Of a stretch of DNA of 64,000 bases, positions 22,561 to 31,859 are shown in pieces; within the stretch, counting starts at the first letter, position 1; the number at the start of each line of letters is the position of its first letter. Made by a program: the position numbers and the translations under genes. Source of the DNA: Bartonella elizabethae F9251 = ATCC 49927 (GTDB lineage Bacteria > Pseudomonadota > Alphaproteobacteria > Rhizobiales > Rhizobiaceae). The DNA is taken from assembly GCF_000518165.1 (NCBI RefSeq), contig NZ_JADB01000005.1, forward strand, positions 1-64,000, given 5' to 3'. The notes under the pieces are model-generated. The model did not search any database. It saw only the letters and a program-made list of their open reading frames with translations, and was not told the origin of the DNA.

Positions 22561-23358
22561 TTATAAACAAGTTCTAACAATTGTAGCAGCAGCATTAAAT
22601 TCAACTTTTTTATGAGCGCGACACACCATTGCTTCCTTATCTGTTCCCCATTGTTCCATCATCCAATCTTCATCTAAATGGGCAATAGACCAAGCATGAT
22701 CCGCATTAATTTTTCCTGCAGCAACCGCAAGAGCAATAAGAGCAGATCCCGTTAAAGTTGTCATCACATGGAGTGCAGCAAGCATATAAGGGGACTCAAC
22801 GCGACGCAAATAATGACTCACAGCTTGAAGTGCTTCTGGTGATTGTTCCACATGCATCAGCCCTTCTGTCAAATAAAATCGTGCACCAAGTTTTTCTTCT
22901 GCCCAATCCAATAAAGGATCCCATTGCTCAGATTGCTTTTGCACCAACCCTCTAGGAGTTTGTGCACGATAAAAGATCATATCACAAGCAACAAAACGCA
23001 ATAAATCCTCAAAAACAACTTGCATATCATCAGCGATACCATCAATAACAGTATTAACCAGACGCGTCATCGGCATTGTTGCTGGATCAATAACGTTCTT
23101 TTGGCTCTCAAATTCCTGAGCAATGAATTCAGCAAACACTTGCGTTGGTACAAGAAAATGACGCTTTGCTGGTGTCTTAACCGGATGTTCATCTAACAAG
23201 ATCGTAAAGCCTCCCTCCTCACAAGCAATTTTCACTTCTCTATAAAACCGTTTAGGATGAGGTTGGCATGAAAGATTTTGAGTCTTTTGGACAGAACTAT
23301 CTTTATTTAAACTATTTTTATTCAAGGGCCTATCAAAATGATTCAAAATTTCACGCAT
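22561..23358 (-). CDS. ATP12-type F1-ATPase assembly chaperone
   Basis: A 265-aa protein of the ATP12 family, which in mitochondria binds the F1 alpha subunit during assembly and is found in alphaproteobacteria. Visible motifs are KRFYREV, the LDEHPVKTPAKR segment near residue 58, FVACDMIFYRA in the middle, LGSALIALAV-like ALIALAVAAG, and DEDWMMEQWGTDKEA near the C-terminus. It should act in the cytosol on ATP synthase assembly. The ATG at 23358 has AGAGG nearby. It is convergent with the secreted unknown, 34 bases apart. It is complete and of normal length. Confidence 0.88.
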   Translation of the reverse strand: MREILNHFDRPLNKNSLNKDSSVQKTQNLSCQPHPKRFYREVKIACEEGGFTILLDEHPVKTPAKRHFLVPTQVFAEFIAQEFESQKNVIDPATMPMTRLVNTVIDGIADDMQVVFEDLLRFVACDMIFYRAQTPRGLVQKQSEQWDPLLDWAEEKLGARFYLTEGLMHVEQSPEALQAVSHYLRRVESPYMLAALHVMTTLTGSALIALAVAAGKINADHAWSIAHLDEDWMMEQWGTDKEAMVCRAHKKVEFNAAATIVRTCL

Positions 23359-23585
23359 ATTGTTTTACCTCTGACATTTCAAAAAAAACGACTTGTTTTC
23401 AAAGCTCTCTGTATCTGATTTAAGGTTTAAATTGATTTCTTTCTCTACCTTACAAGAAGGAAAAAATCTTACCAATCCAAACCGATTTTAAAATATATCC
23501 TTTATTGAACAAACAAAACAATGCCCTTCTCCATATATACAGCAACAGTTGTTAGAATAATTTTTTAAAAGAATTTTTTTTCTTA

Positions 23586-23857
23586 TATCTTTCTTTTAGA
23601 AATATTGATTCGAAACAAACATTGATTAAAACGATTCAAGATTATATTCAATTTGACTTAAAGCATCTTAAGCAAGTAGTATCGCTAGTAATTGCAGATA
23701 TAGAAGCGCTTGAAGCATTAGGTGTGTTGACGCTTATTTGGCAGAGGCTAAGGATTATATCCAAAATAATCTTGGAAAACCAAAAACCTCACAGTCACGA
23801 TTTAATTTTTCAACATCACACTATGCACAGCGCGTTATTGGGGGATTAAATCTTTGA
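23586..23857 (+). pseudogene. Frameshifted gene relic at the head of the EamA/ATP-grasp cassette
   Basis: Two frames join into one protein-like sequence. Frame one (to about 23727) reads TIQDYIQFDLKHLKQ ... IEALEALGV; frame two (about 23727-23857) continues VDAYLAEAKDYIQNNLGK and ends SHYAQRVIGGLNL before TGA 23855-23857. The switch needs one lost or gained base or two. No start with a ribosome-binding site is visible, so the 5' part is probably gone. The stop overlaps the TTG start of the next gene, which suggests translational coupling in the ancestor. I do not recognise the family. It would have been the first gene of a three-gene unit. Confidence 0.6.
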
Positions 23858-24801
23858 ATTTCTTAAAAGGACGGTTATTCTTATTTACCTTTGCCATTCT
23901 CGCATTGTTTTCCATAAGTTGGTTATTATCTAAGAATTTGGTGAGCAATATACCTGTCATGCATGCGGTTGGACTGAGGTTGTGTGCGACTGCCGCTGCC
24001 TTATGGGTGATGACACTTTTTCGTGAGAAAGCTGTTTTCAGATCCCTTCCCTTGCTTTCAATGATACCTTCTTTTTTAATTCTATCGGTGTTAGGATTTT
24101 CGCTATATTTTATCTGCAGTTTTGGTGCATTAAAATCACTCAAAGCCAGTGATTTAACCATGGTTTTAGCCACTATTCCAGGCATTACCTATCTATTGGG
24201 GACTCTGACGAAGTGCCTTATGTTCTCATGGTTCAAGCTTATCGGTATGATCATTGTCAGTGTAGCAGCTATAGCATTTAATATAAACAATATAGAGGGT
24301 GAATCTTATAGCCTAATAGGAATAGCTCTTGCTTTAATAGCAGCGCTTTCTTACTCTACATATGGTTTATTGTCTAAACGTTATCTTAAAAATTTACCTT
24401 TGCTCACCTCATTGGCTTGGATCACGACAATTTCTGCAGCATCGTTTATGCCATTCTTCATTTTTGATCCCACCCCACTCTTCTATCTTAAGTTAGAAGA
24501 TATATTGAAAATATTGATTTTAGCAACTGTTTGCTCAGCACCCGTTTACGTATTGTACCAAAAAGTTCTCGCTGAGGGAGGCGTATTATATGCCAACACT
24601 ATTGGCGTATTATCTCCTTTTGCAGTGATTGCATGCGAATGGATCATCGGCTCGAGCCCTTCTCTCAATATGATCAAAATAATTGCCATGATAATGGCTG
24701 TTATAGGGATGTCACTCTTATTTATAGATGCATCAAAGGTATCTAAATGGCAACAGAAACGCCATTCCCAAAATTCCAAATTTAATGAGGAAATAAAATG
24801 A
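23854..24801 (+). CDS. EamA/DMT-family exporter
   Basis: A 315-aa inner-membrane protein with about ten hydrophobic segments in two repeated halves, the EamA layout: the first half has ISWLLSKNL and LRLCATAAALWVM, the second SYSTYGLLSKRYL and VLYQKVLAEGGVLYANTIG. Members export amino acids, nucleotides or other small metabolites. The start is TTG at 23854, with GGGGGA at 23841-23846 as ribosome-binding site and a TTGA overlap with the preceding relic; no ATG is usable nearby. Its TGA overlaps the ATG of the ATP-grasp gene, so the two are translationally coupled. The likely role is export of the ATP-grasp product. Confidence 0.85.
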   Translation: MNFLKGRLFLFTFAILALFSISWLLSKNLVSNIPVMHAVGLRLCATAAALWVMTLFREKAVFRSLPLLSMIPSFLILSVLGFSLYFICSFGALKSLKASDLTMVLATIPGITYLLGTLTKCLMFSWFKLIGMIIVSVAAIAFNINNIEGESYSLIGIALALIAALSYSTYGLLSKRYLKNLPLLTSLAWITTISAASFMPFFIFDPTPLFYLKLEDILKILILATVCSAPVYVLYQKVLAEGGVLYANTIGVLSPFAVIACEWIIGSSPSLNMIKIIAMIMAVIGMSLLFIDASKVSKWQQKRHSQNSKFNEEIK

Positions 24802-26057
24802 AAAAACTCGCGTTAGTTTGCCAACGTAATGCAAAACTACCCTTTATATTTGAAGCAGCACAAGCCGCTAATATCGAATTAGTCATGATCTATGATACCG
24901 CTGAAAGCACTCCTATTCAGCTCCCTGCAGCAGTCACTTCAACTTGGCAACTTCCTATTTTTGATAATCCAGAGGCAGCTCTAGACGCTTTTGCATCAGG
25001 CGTAAAAGAACGCAATATTTGTGGGGTTATGACCCTGCGTGAAGAAGCCATCCTATGGACTGCTTTGGCTGCCAAAAAAATCAATGCTCCAAGTATTGAA
25101 CCAGAAGTAGCAGCATTAACCCGAAATAAATATCTCATGCGTCAAGCTTTTGCTAAAGCAGGGCTTAGAACACCAAGATTTCTTTATATAGATAATCCAG
25201 AAGACCTATCACAAGTGCATGCCTTAGACTATCCGCTCGTCATTAAACCCATCTCTGGATGGGCAAGTACAGGCGTAATGTTAGCTAAAAATTCCACCGA
25301 ACTTCCTGATCTCATTAAAGCAGTATGGAATGTTCAGCATAAAGACATGGCACGTTTTAATGATGCAAATAAACCTTTAGGTTTAGTAATAGAACAATAT
25401 TTGTCAGGAAAAGAGTTTGTCGTAGAATGTTTTGTTGATACAGCAGGTGTACATGTTCTAGCCGTTGGTGATAAAGGACAACCTGAAGGGCCATGGTTTG
25501 AAGAAACAATTTATCGTCAACGCTGTGATCTAGATGATCCTCTCGTTATTGCTTTATGTGAGGTTGCATGCTCTGGGGTGAAAGCTCTTGGTATAAATAT
25601 GGGTGCTGCCCATGTAGAGCTACGCCTAGATGCCAATAACTTGCCTTATATCATTGAGATCGGTGCTCGTATCGGTGGATCGGGTGTCTCCCATTTTATT
25701 GTAGAGCAAGGCACAGGAGTTTCATTTGCAAAACTTTGTATGAATGCCGCTTTAGCTGAACAAAACCCCGACCTTCCTGATATACTCCCAGCTAAAAAAG
25801 TGGCTGCAAATTACATTATTCCTCTTCATGGATATGGACGATTCTGTGGATTTTCAGGTCTCGATAAGGTTGCACAACATCCTCAAACCACCAGAACAAT
25901 AATTTTCTTTGAAACTGATCATATCTCACCACCTCCACCAGCATTTGGTGGATATCCTGGTTTTATTTTCTCTGTTCATGCCTCAGATCAAGAAGCACAC
26001 GATTACCATAAATGGCTTGATGATACCTTAAGTATTATATGGAAAACCGATATTTAA
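24798..26057 (+). CDS. ATP-grasp ligase, possible L-amino acid ligase
   Basis: A 419-aa protein with an N-terminal Rossmann-like pre-ATP domain (KKLALVCQRN; MTLREEAILW), an ATP-grasp core (YPLVIKPISGWASTGV, LVIEQYLSGKEFVVECFVD with the usual hinge) and the metal/ATP signature EIGARIGGSG at about residues 287-296. This architecture is shared by L-amino acid ligases and dapdiamide-type synthetases, which form peptide or amide bonds through an acyl phosphate; biotin-carboxylase-like proteins are a less likely alternative. The ATG at 24798 follows GAGG and overlaps the EamA stop (ATGA). The unit therefore looks like synthesis plus export of a small peptide-like compound. The substrate is unknown. 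Confidence 0.8.
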   Translation: MKKLALVCQRNAKLPFIFEAAQAANIELVMIYDTAESTPIQLPAAVTSTWQLPIFDNPEAALDAFASGVKERNICGVMTLREEAILWTALAAKKINAPSIEPEVAALTRNKYLMRQAFAKAGLRTPRFLYIDNPEDLSQVHALDYPLVIKPISGWASTGVMLAKNSTELPDLIKAVWNVQHKDMARFNDANKPLGLVIEQYLSGKEFVVECFVDTAGVHVLAVGDKGQPEGPWFEETIYRQRCDLDDPLVIALCEVACSGVKALGINMGAAHVELRLDANNLPYIIEIGARIGGSGVSHFIVEQGTGVSFAKLCMNAALAEQNPDLPDILPAKKVAANYIIPLHGYGRFCGFSGLDKVAQHPQTTRTIIFFETDHISPPPPAFGGYPGFIFSVHASDQEAHDYHKWLDDTLSIIWKTDI

Positions 26058-26592
26058 ACACCCTGATAGAGACATTTCTACGACTCTTAATGTTGATATG
26101 AATCTTATCAAGACAAGCACAATTACAATGCGATTACCTAAAATTTTGCAAAAGCCTTCTCCTTAAAGGAAATGTTGAGTTTAATAATGATAATTGATCC
26201 ATAACTTTGCATACTCTCCCTCTAAAAGAGAGGCATTTACACACACTCACATGCTTTTAAAATGCTTCTTATAGTCTATAAAGCGAAGTGGAAATACGAA
26301 ACTGTGCATTTTACGCATCATCTTTTTTTACTTAACGGCAAAAGCCCCCAATTAAAAATCAACACTCCTGCCTGTTATACTTGATATTCACCTCCTTAAA
26401 CAACGGTCTTTTACAGCATAATAGGATAACAGTGTTGCTATTTTAAAAAGCTAATGACGGATGCATCTCATATATTCGTAGCCCCAAAAATACAAATAGA
26501 TTTAGAGTTTCATTGATAAATTTTTTTAAAGCATTTGAATTCTCTATCAACCAGATAAAAAAATTTAAATCAAAGTGATCCTTTCACATCTA
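26058..26592. other. Intergenic region after the ATP-grasp gene (535 bp)
   Basis: AT-rich, no gene seen. It separates two convergent units (ATP-grasp gene on plus, autotransporter on minus). No strong hairpin with T-run was found. Confidence 0.4.
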
Positions 26593-29346
26593 CTAAAAAT
26601 GATAACGCAATCCACCAGAAAAACGAATGCCAGAAAAGCCTGCCTTGGTTAGCTTATGCTGATAGCTAAGATTACTGTGAAGTGTAACTTTAGAAGAAAA
26701 TTGTGCATTAATCCCCAAACCTGCTTCTAAAGAAGAACCAAAAGCCCCTAACTGGAAAACATCTTTGAGATGAACAAATTGTTTTTCACCAAAACGATGA
26801 GCAAGATGAATATTGCCATTTAAAGAAATAATACGATCCTTTTCATATGCCGTAAATGTTTTACTTAAATACCCTCCAATACGCATCAACCATTGATCTG
26901 CTTTTTTCATCTCAACATCAACTCCATCAATATCACGAAACTTATCAAATTGAAGATGTTGATAAATAAGCTGAATCTGCGGATCAAAAAGAAGACCTTC
27001 CTGTCCTATCATAAGCACTTTACCAGCAGACAACGAAACGCTCAGAGGATTTGCTTTTAATGTCGCCGTCTTACCCCAAACATGAGTAAGAACATCGCCT
27101 TTAATCAAACCATAAGATAAAAGACCATCTCCATAAAAACCCGTATTGTGTTTCACACGACCGTATGCCGTAAATGCCCATTTATTAAACGGACTCTTTT
27201 GACTTTGTTCCACGCCACAAGGCTGTAAGGAAAGTTGTCCATAGGTTCCCATAATCCCAAAAGATATCGTACTATATGCCCTCTCTATTGTTTTGAGTAA
27301 AATATCTGTTTCTATAGCGTTATAATCAACATTCCCATCGTACCCATATTCAAGGAGAGGCAAATCTGAGACATAACGATAACTCCCACCGTAACCGTAA
27401 ACAGATAATGCAAAATTCTCTTTAACTTTTAATAACTTACGAGAAATAGACCGCGTAGCTTGCAATTGCTTTTGTTGATTATGGATATCCATGAGTCCAA
27501 CATGAAACAAAGCATTTTGTAACAGAAGATAGGTCGGAACTTGTGGAACAACTTCTCTGATCTTTAACTTAGAATGAGGAAGATTAGACTCCCCTAAAAC
27601 AGGCTTAATATATTTACTTTCAAGGCGAAAATCCCAAAAATCTCCCTCTCCCTCAACCAATCTTTGAGAAGTTTGTGCTTGTCCAAGAGAAGAATCTGAA
27701 CCATAGGCATGAAGATAATATTGGTAAGGCGAACCCTCTACGGCAATATAAGCACGATTTAATTGAAAAGAATCTTCTGCCGCTTTTCCAGAAACCTGAA
27801 TAAGTGAAATACTCTGAGCATTTTCACCCGTTGCTAAGTCTTCCTGATTTTCGATAATAAATTGCACATGAACTGTTGTTTTTCCAGAAACATCACCCTG
27901 TATCAAAAGCCGATCAGTCTTTTTATTATCAAGCAACCCATCACGCCTGAGATAGGTATTAAGATAAATATCCGCACGATCTTGCGCACTATAAACTTCT
28001 TTCTCTCCCTTTCCAATATAAAGTGTCTGATACATGTGAAGCATTGGTGTTTCAAAAGCAATAAAACTATCAGAAAGTTTTACAAATGAAATAAGTGAAC
28101 TTGCACGATTTGCAACGTGGGAATCTATCTCTCTTCTTCTTGTCAAAAACCATTTTGATCCTTTTGTCAAATAAAGCTCAGCAATAGAATCATCAGCAAC
28201 ACGAGTCCCTCCTATCAATGAAGAAGAATCAGCCAAAATCGCGACAGTCCCCCCTTTTTCAACTGTTAATAATAAATCACCAGAAATTTTTGACCCTTCT
28301 GTTACAGCAATATAACTCTGACTGTTATGACTATGAATAGCTGTTCCAGTAGGAACCTCAAAAACCGTCCTTTTCAAAAAAACAAGTCCCTGTTCGTACG
28401 CATTAGTCTCCTCTCCCATTTCAAAATGCATACCATGCTTGTTTCCTATTGCCTTAATGGTTGAATCTTCAATATTCACCCGCGAGATTAAAAGATTTCC
28501 GTCCCTGCCGACAGCAGATTGTGTGTTAAAATCTTGTCCAACTGTTAAAATATGAACATCCGTAGAAACAATATTCGTCTTTTTTAAATAAACAGAGCCT
28601 TGCTGTTTTAAATTGAAAACTGTATGCGCAATTTTTTCATTTGTATTTTCTCTATCTTTTGTTTTTTGACGTTTTGAAGTAATGGTAACATCATCTAGAG
28701 TTGCACTCCCTCCTCTCTCTACATAAAGTGCAGCGGCATCATTCACATCAATAAATCCACCTTTCATCTGAATACCCGCATCAGCCGTAACAAAAAGGGC
28801 ACTCTCTTGACCAATCCCCTGACCTTCCACTTTAATTTTTGTATCCGTTAATGTAACAGATGCTCCTACCTTCTCTGCATAAGCAGCGACCCGAGTAGCT
28901 TCAATTGTTCCACGATTAACCTCAATTATTCCACGATCAGCTTTAAGACCTATTGACACATTTTTAAAAGCTGAATCGCTCAAGACAATTTTTCCCCCTC
29001 GTGATACAACAACACCATAAATATCTTCAGTACCTGCAGTACCTTCAATCTCTATACGCATTGCTTGAATAACTGTATTGGGCTCCTGTACTGCTATAAC
29101 AAAAGGCAAGGACAGAGAACTCCCCTCCTCACTCTTTGGTTGAATAGGTGCCGTGATCTTATATATTTGATCACTAACTGTATGCTTTGCGCCATCACTG
29201 CATTCATAGGGCAATTTGTTTTTGTCACATGACAGTGACACAAATGGGTGAGAATGTGCTTCAATATTTATATTGAATAAAAAAGAAAAAATAGCTGCTG
29301 TAAAAACGCACGAATACAAGCGATTATGAGATACTTTGATTATCAT
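26593..29346 (-). CDS. Autotransporter with beta-helical passenger
   Basis: A 917-aa type V secreted protein. A signal peptide (hydrophobic segment about residues 10-28, likely cleavage near IEAHS) is followed by a Cys pair (CDKNKLPYEC) and a long passenger of repeating short strands with G/D/S turns, consistent with a right-handed beta-helix (about 70-560). The C-terminal ~280 residues form the outer-membrane barrel and end with aromatic-rich strands and a final Phe (GGLRYHF). It resembles the Bartonella autotransporter families that face host cells. The ATG at 29346 has a weak ribosome-binding site. The frame is intact. The upstream 640 bp is AT-rich and carries a small tandem repeat. Confidence 0.88.
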   Translation of the reverse strand: MIIKVSHNRLYSCVFTAAIFSFLFNINIEAHSHPFVSLSCDKNKLPYECSDGAKHTVSDQIYKITAPIQPKSEEGSSLSLPFVIAVQEPNTVIQAMRIEIEGTAGTEDIYGVVVSRGGKIVLSDSAFKNVSIGLKADRGIIEVNRGTIEATRVAAYAEKVGASVTLTDTKIKVEGQGIGQESALFVTADAGIQMKGGFIDVNDAAALYVERGGSATLDDVTITSKRQKTKDRENTNEKIAHTVFNLKQQGSVYLKKTNIVSTDVHILTVGQDFNTQSAVGRDGNLLISRVNIEDSTIKAIGNKHGMHFEMGEETNAYEQGLVFLKRTVFEVPTGTAIHSHNSQSYIAVTEGSKISGDLLLTVEKGGTVAILADSSSLIGGTRVADDSIAELYLTKGSKWFLTRRREIDSHVANRASSLISFVKLSDSFIAFETPMLHMYQTLYIGKGEKEVYSAQDRADIYLNTYLRRDGLLDNKKTDRLLIQGDVSGKTTVHVQFIIENQEDLATGENAQSISLIQVSGKAAEDSFQLNRAYIAVEGSPYQYYLHAYGSDSSLGQAQTSQRLVEGEGDFWDFRLESKYIKPVLGESNLPHSKLKIREVVPQVPTYLLLQNALFHVGLMDIHNQQKQLQATRSISRKLLKVKENFALSVYGYGGSYRYVSDLPLLEYGYDGNVDYNAIETDILLKTIERAYSTISFGIMGTYGQLSLQPCGVEQSQKSPFNKWAFTAYGRVKHNTGFYGDGLLSYGLIKGDVLTHVWGKTATLKANPLSVSLSAGKVLMIGQEGLLFDPQIQLIYQHLQFDKFRDIDGVDVEMKKADQWLMRIGGYLSKTFTAYEKDRIISLNGNIHLAHRFGEKQFVHLKDVFQLGAFGSSLEAGLGINAQFSSKVTLHSNLSYQHKLTKAGFSGIRFSGGLRYHF

Positions 29347-30074
29347 TGCTTTTCAAAACTTTCTTTTTACAACAAAAATAAAAAATGCGGGCAAAACAAT
29401 AAACGAAAAGTTAAATACAATAAGAGAAAAATAAACAAAATTATTTTATTTTTTATGATAAATGATAGCTTTTTATAATATGCTTTGTGTTTTATGTAAA
29501 GAAAGAACAAAAATTAAAAAAATACCCTTGAGAATAACAATCTCTTTAAAGATTTATCCCAAAAATGTTGAGAGTTATGGCACAAAGTACCATAAAATTA
29601 ATTTCAAAAAACGGGAAGAAATTTGAATTTTGAAGAGATATAATGCTTAATTTATCTCATTTCCCAAAATAAAATATAACAAAATAAGAATAATTTTTAA
29701 GATTCAAACGATCAAAATATATTAATATAAATATCATATATTAATATAAATATCACATAAACCGCATCATTTCTTCAACCACAACACAAATCCAAGAAAA
29801 CACGCACTGAAATGTAAGCGAATGTATACAATTTCTACATTAAATCAGTGCTATTGAAAAAAACTATCTATTATCCTTAAAGTAGCTATGTTAGTAAAAC
29901 CATTTTTTGCCACTTTTTATATCAAATAAATTTCTAAATATTCCCCGATATTATCATTTGACAATAACACTTTTGCACTCTCAAAGCCGATGAATATCAC
30001 TATATCAAGAGGTAAAAGAGTTGTATTTTTCTTTCGCTTCTCCATAATATTTCATTTCAATAAAGATGAATATT
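29347..30074. other. Intergenic region upstream of the autotransporter
   Basis: 728 bp, very AT-rich, no gene. It must contain the autotransporter promoter. A 19-bp tandem duplication lies at 29718-29755. Confidence 0.45.
29718..29755. repeat. Tandem duplication of a 19-bp AT-rich unit
   Basis: The unit TATATTAATATAAATATCA occurs at 29718-29736 and again exactly at 29737-29755, about 370 bp upstream of the autotransporter start. Confidence 0.8.
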
Positions 30075-30524
30075 TCACTTTTTCAAAGCTTTTTTTATTT
30101 TCTGACGTTTTTTATCATTCTCAATCCGTAACATCAAATCTTGCTCTTGCTTTGTCGAATTGGTTACACCAAAAATATCATTTTCCATAGTCTGCTGATA
30201 CCCTGCTATCATTAAATTGACTAAAAATGAGTCACTTCGCGGCGGCGATGAAAAATAGATTCCTTTTGAATCTTGCAATTTGTACCGATAACCTGCTTTA
30301 GTCATGCATTCATAAATTGCTGCAAACTTACTTGCACGCGAATCCATATTTTCAGAAGAAGCATAGATTGGTTTCCAGCCGCATTTTGATAGTGCTTGTT
30401 GGACCACAGACTTATTGACACCTAGCTTTTCCCATAATGCCAGCGTCGATGGAGGAGGTTTGCTAACACATCCAGAAGAGTTTAATAAAACTATCGCACT
30501 TAATAATTTCAATATTTTTTTCAT
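30075..30524 (-). CDS. Lipoprotein, paralogue 1 of a local family
   Basis: A 149-aa lipoprotein: MKKILKLLSA signal and a lipobox ending LNSSGC with Cys19. The mature part has LWEKLGVNKSVVQQALSKCGW and IYECMTKAGYRYKL, which match the two neighbouring family members (WEK...ALxxCGM...ACMxxAGF). The C-terminal ~55 residues (after about residue 95) are basic and differ from the others, ending KKALKK. The ATG at 30524 follows AGGGGGG, a very strong site. The family function is unknown; the conserved Cys pair may form a disulphide in the periplasm. The gene is intact. Confidence 0.8.
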   Translation of the reverse strand: MKKILKLLSAIVLLNSSGCVSKPPPSTLALWEKLGVNKSVVQQALSKCGWKPIYASSENMDSRASKFAAIYECMTKAGYRYKLQDSKGIYFSSPPRSDSFLVNLMIAGYQQTMENDIFGVTNSTKQEQDLMLRIENDKKRQKIKKALKK

Positions 30525-30689
30525 TTCCCCCCTTTAATATTTGCAATAAAAAGGCTGATAAGTTTGCCAATATTTTCTCTCGCCCGTAAGACAACTCTAG
30601 AGAGCATAGAGATCATACACGGAAAAAGCAACCTCGCCCCCCCTGCGAGAATAAGAAATATGAGGATGATCGATTATAGCAACCTCAAC

Positions 30690-31091
30690 TTAAGGCTGAC
30701 ATTCGGGTTGTTCTTTGTTCTCTTCACAATGAGGACTATTCAAGCGCCTCTCTACACTTCGTTGAGGAATAACAGCATCAGGCTGACAAATAGGAAGATT
30801 TTCATATTTCTCACACCACTTCACCCTTCCCAATTTATCCTGGAAACCTGCTTGTATCATACATGCATTCACAGACTCCTCTGCATTGAACTTTTCATCG
30901 GTACTTTTTTCTGTATCAAAACGACCATCCAAATGCTGCATTCCGCACTCCAATAGAGCTTTCTTGATCTCAAGTTGATCTGTACCAGGCTTTTCCCATG
31001 TATCTACAGCTGTCCGAGAAGGCTGTTCTGGAAAGCATCCAGCCATAACAAATAAGGTTATCCCACTTAATAATTTTAAAATCTGCTTCAT
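30690..31091 (-). CDS. Lipoprotein, paralogue 2 of a local family
   Basis: A 133-aa lipoprotein from the ATG at 31091 (AGGA 7 bases ahead); the longer frame from 31121 adds a non-signal-like stretch and is not preferred. It has a MKQILKLLSG signal with lipobox VMAGC (Cys19). The mature protein shares TWEKPG, KKALLECGM and ACMIQAGF with its neighbours and has a Cys-rich tail containing AVIPQRSVERRLNSP, almost identical to that of paralogue 3. Six or more Cys after the lipid Cys suggest disulphides. The role is unknown. Confidence 0.8.
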   Translation of the reverse strand: MKQILKLLSGITLFVMAGCFPEQPSRTAVDTWEKPGTDQLEIKKALLECGMQHLDGRFDTEKSTDEKFNAEESVNACMIQAGFQDKLGRVKWCEKYENLPICQPDAVIPQRSVERRLNSPHCEENKEQPECQP

Positions 31092-31448
31092 TTTCCTATC
31101 CTTGAATAATTTTGATATCACGAAACAATCTATAAATTATTTATATGCTGTTTTTTTATTGCAAAACAATGATGGACATTATCCCCTTCATTATCTTTTC
31201 CGATGATACGCCACTGATATTATATCAAAAATATAGTAAAATTACTACTAAAATCATATTCTATCAACGTTATGTTTATAATTATTCTCAATATTTTGAT
31301 TACAATTAAAATAGATATTTTTATAAATTTTTGCGCCTACATTTGTCGCTCCCATAGATAAATAATGTCGGGACGGTTGATTGAGAAAACAATCTCGCAC
31401 AAGCATGGAAATGGGGATTGTAATTTTCACAAACAGCAAAGCTTAAGG
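31092..31448. other. Spacer between lipoprotein paralogues 2 and 3
   Basis: 357 bp, no gene recognised. Short stretches just past the paralogue 3 stop resemble those past the paralogue 2 stop, indicating that the duplication included 3' flanking DNA. Confidence 0.4.
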
Positions 31449-31855
31449 TTAGCATTTATGACTATTGTTATATTTTCTACAAAACGGACTGTTCAAGCGT
31501 CTCTTGACACTTCTCTGGGGGATAACTGCACCTGGACGACAAATGGAAAGGTTTTCGGCTCTAAAAGTATAACATAGCCCTCCCGTTCTTGCTACCTCTT
31601 CATCTTTATAGCGGAACCCTGCTTGAAGCATACAAGCATAAATTGTTGCTTTTGCATTGATACTAATCTTTCTGTTTTCTGGATCGACATTATAAGGGGT
31701 TGGCATGCCACATTCTAGCAAAGCTTTTCCTCTCTCAGTAAAATCTGCTCTCAGCTTCTCCAAGCACTCAAATGCCTTCCAGAAGTTTTATTAAACTGAC
31801 ATCCTGCAATACCTAACAAAGTTACAGCATCTAATAGCTTTAAAGTTTGTTTCAC
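31449..31855 (-). pseudogene. Lipoprotein paralogue 3, one-base frameshift
   Basis: The N-terminal piece starts at GTG 31853-31855 (GGAGAAAGA ahead) with KQTLKLLDA and lipobox LGIAGC, and runs to HLSAW before the frame breaks near 31761. The rest continues in another frame: EKLRADFTERGKALLECGM, YACMLQAGF, AVIPQRSVKRRLNSP, to the TGA at 31449. Compared with the paralogues, TGGAGAAG should read TGGGAGAAG (W-E-K), so loss of one G explains the break. Upstream it abuts the haemagglutinin relic, in the same frame as that relic's last segment. Confidence 0.8.
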
Positions 31856-31859
31856 TCTT

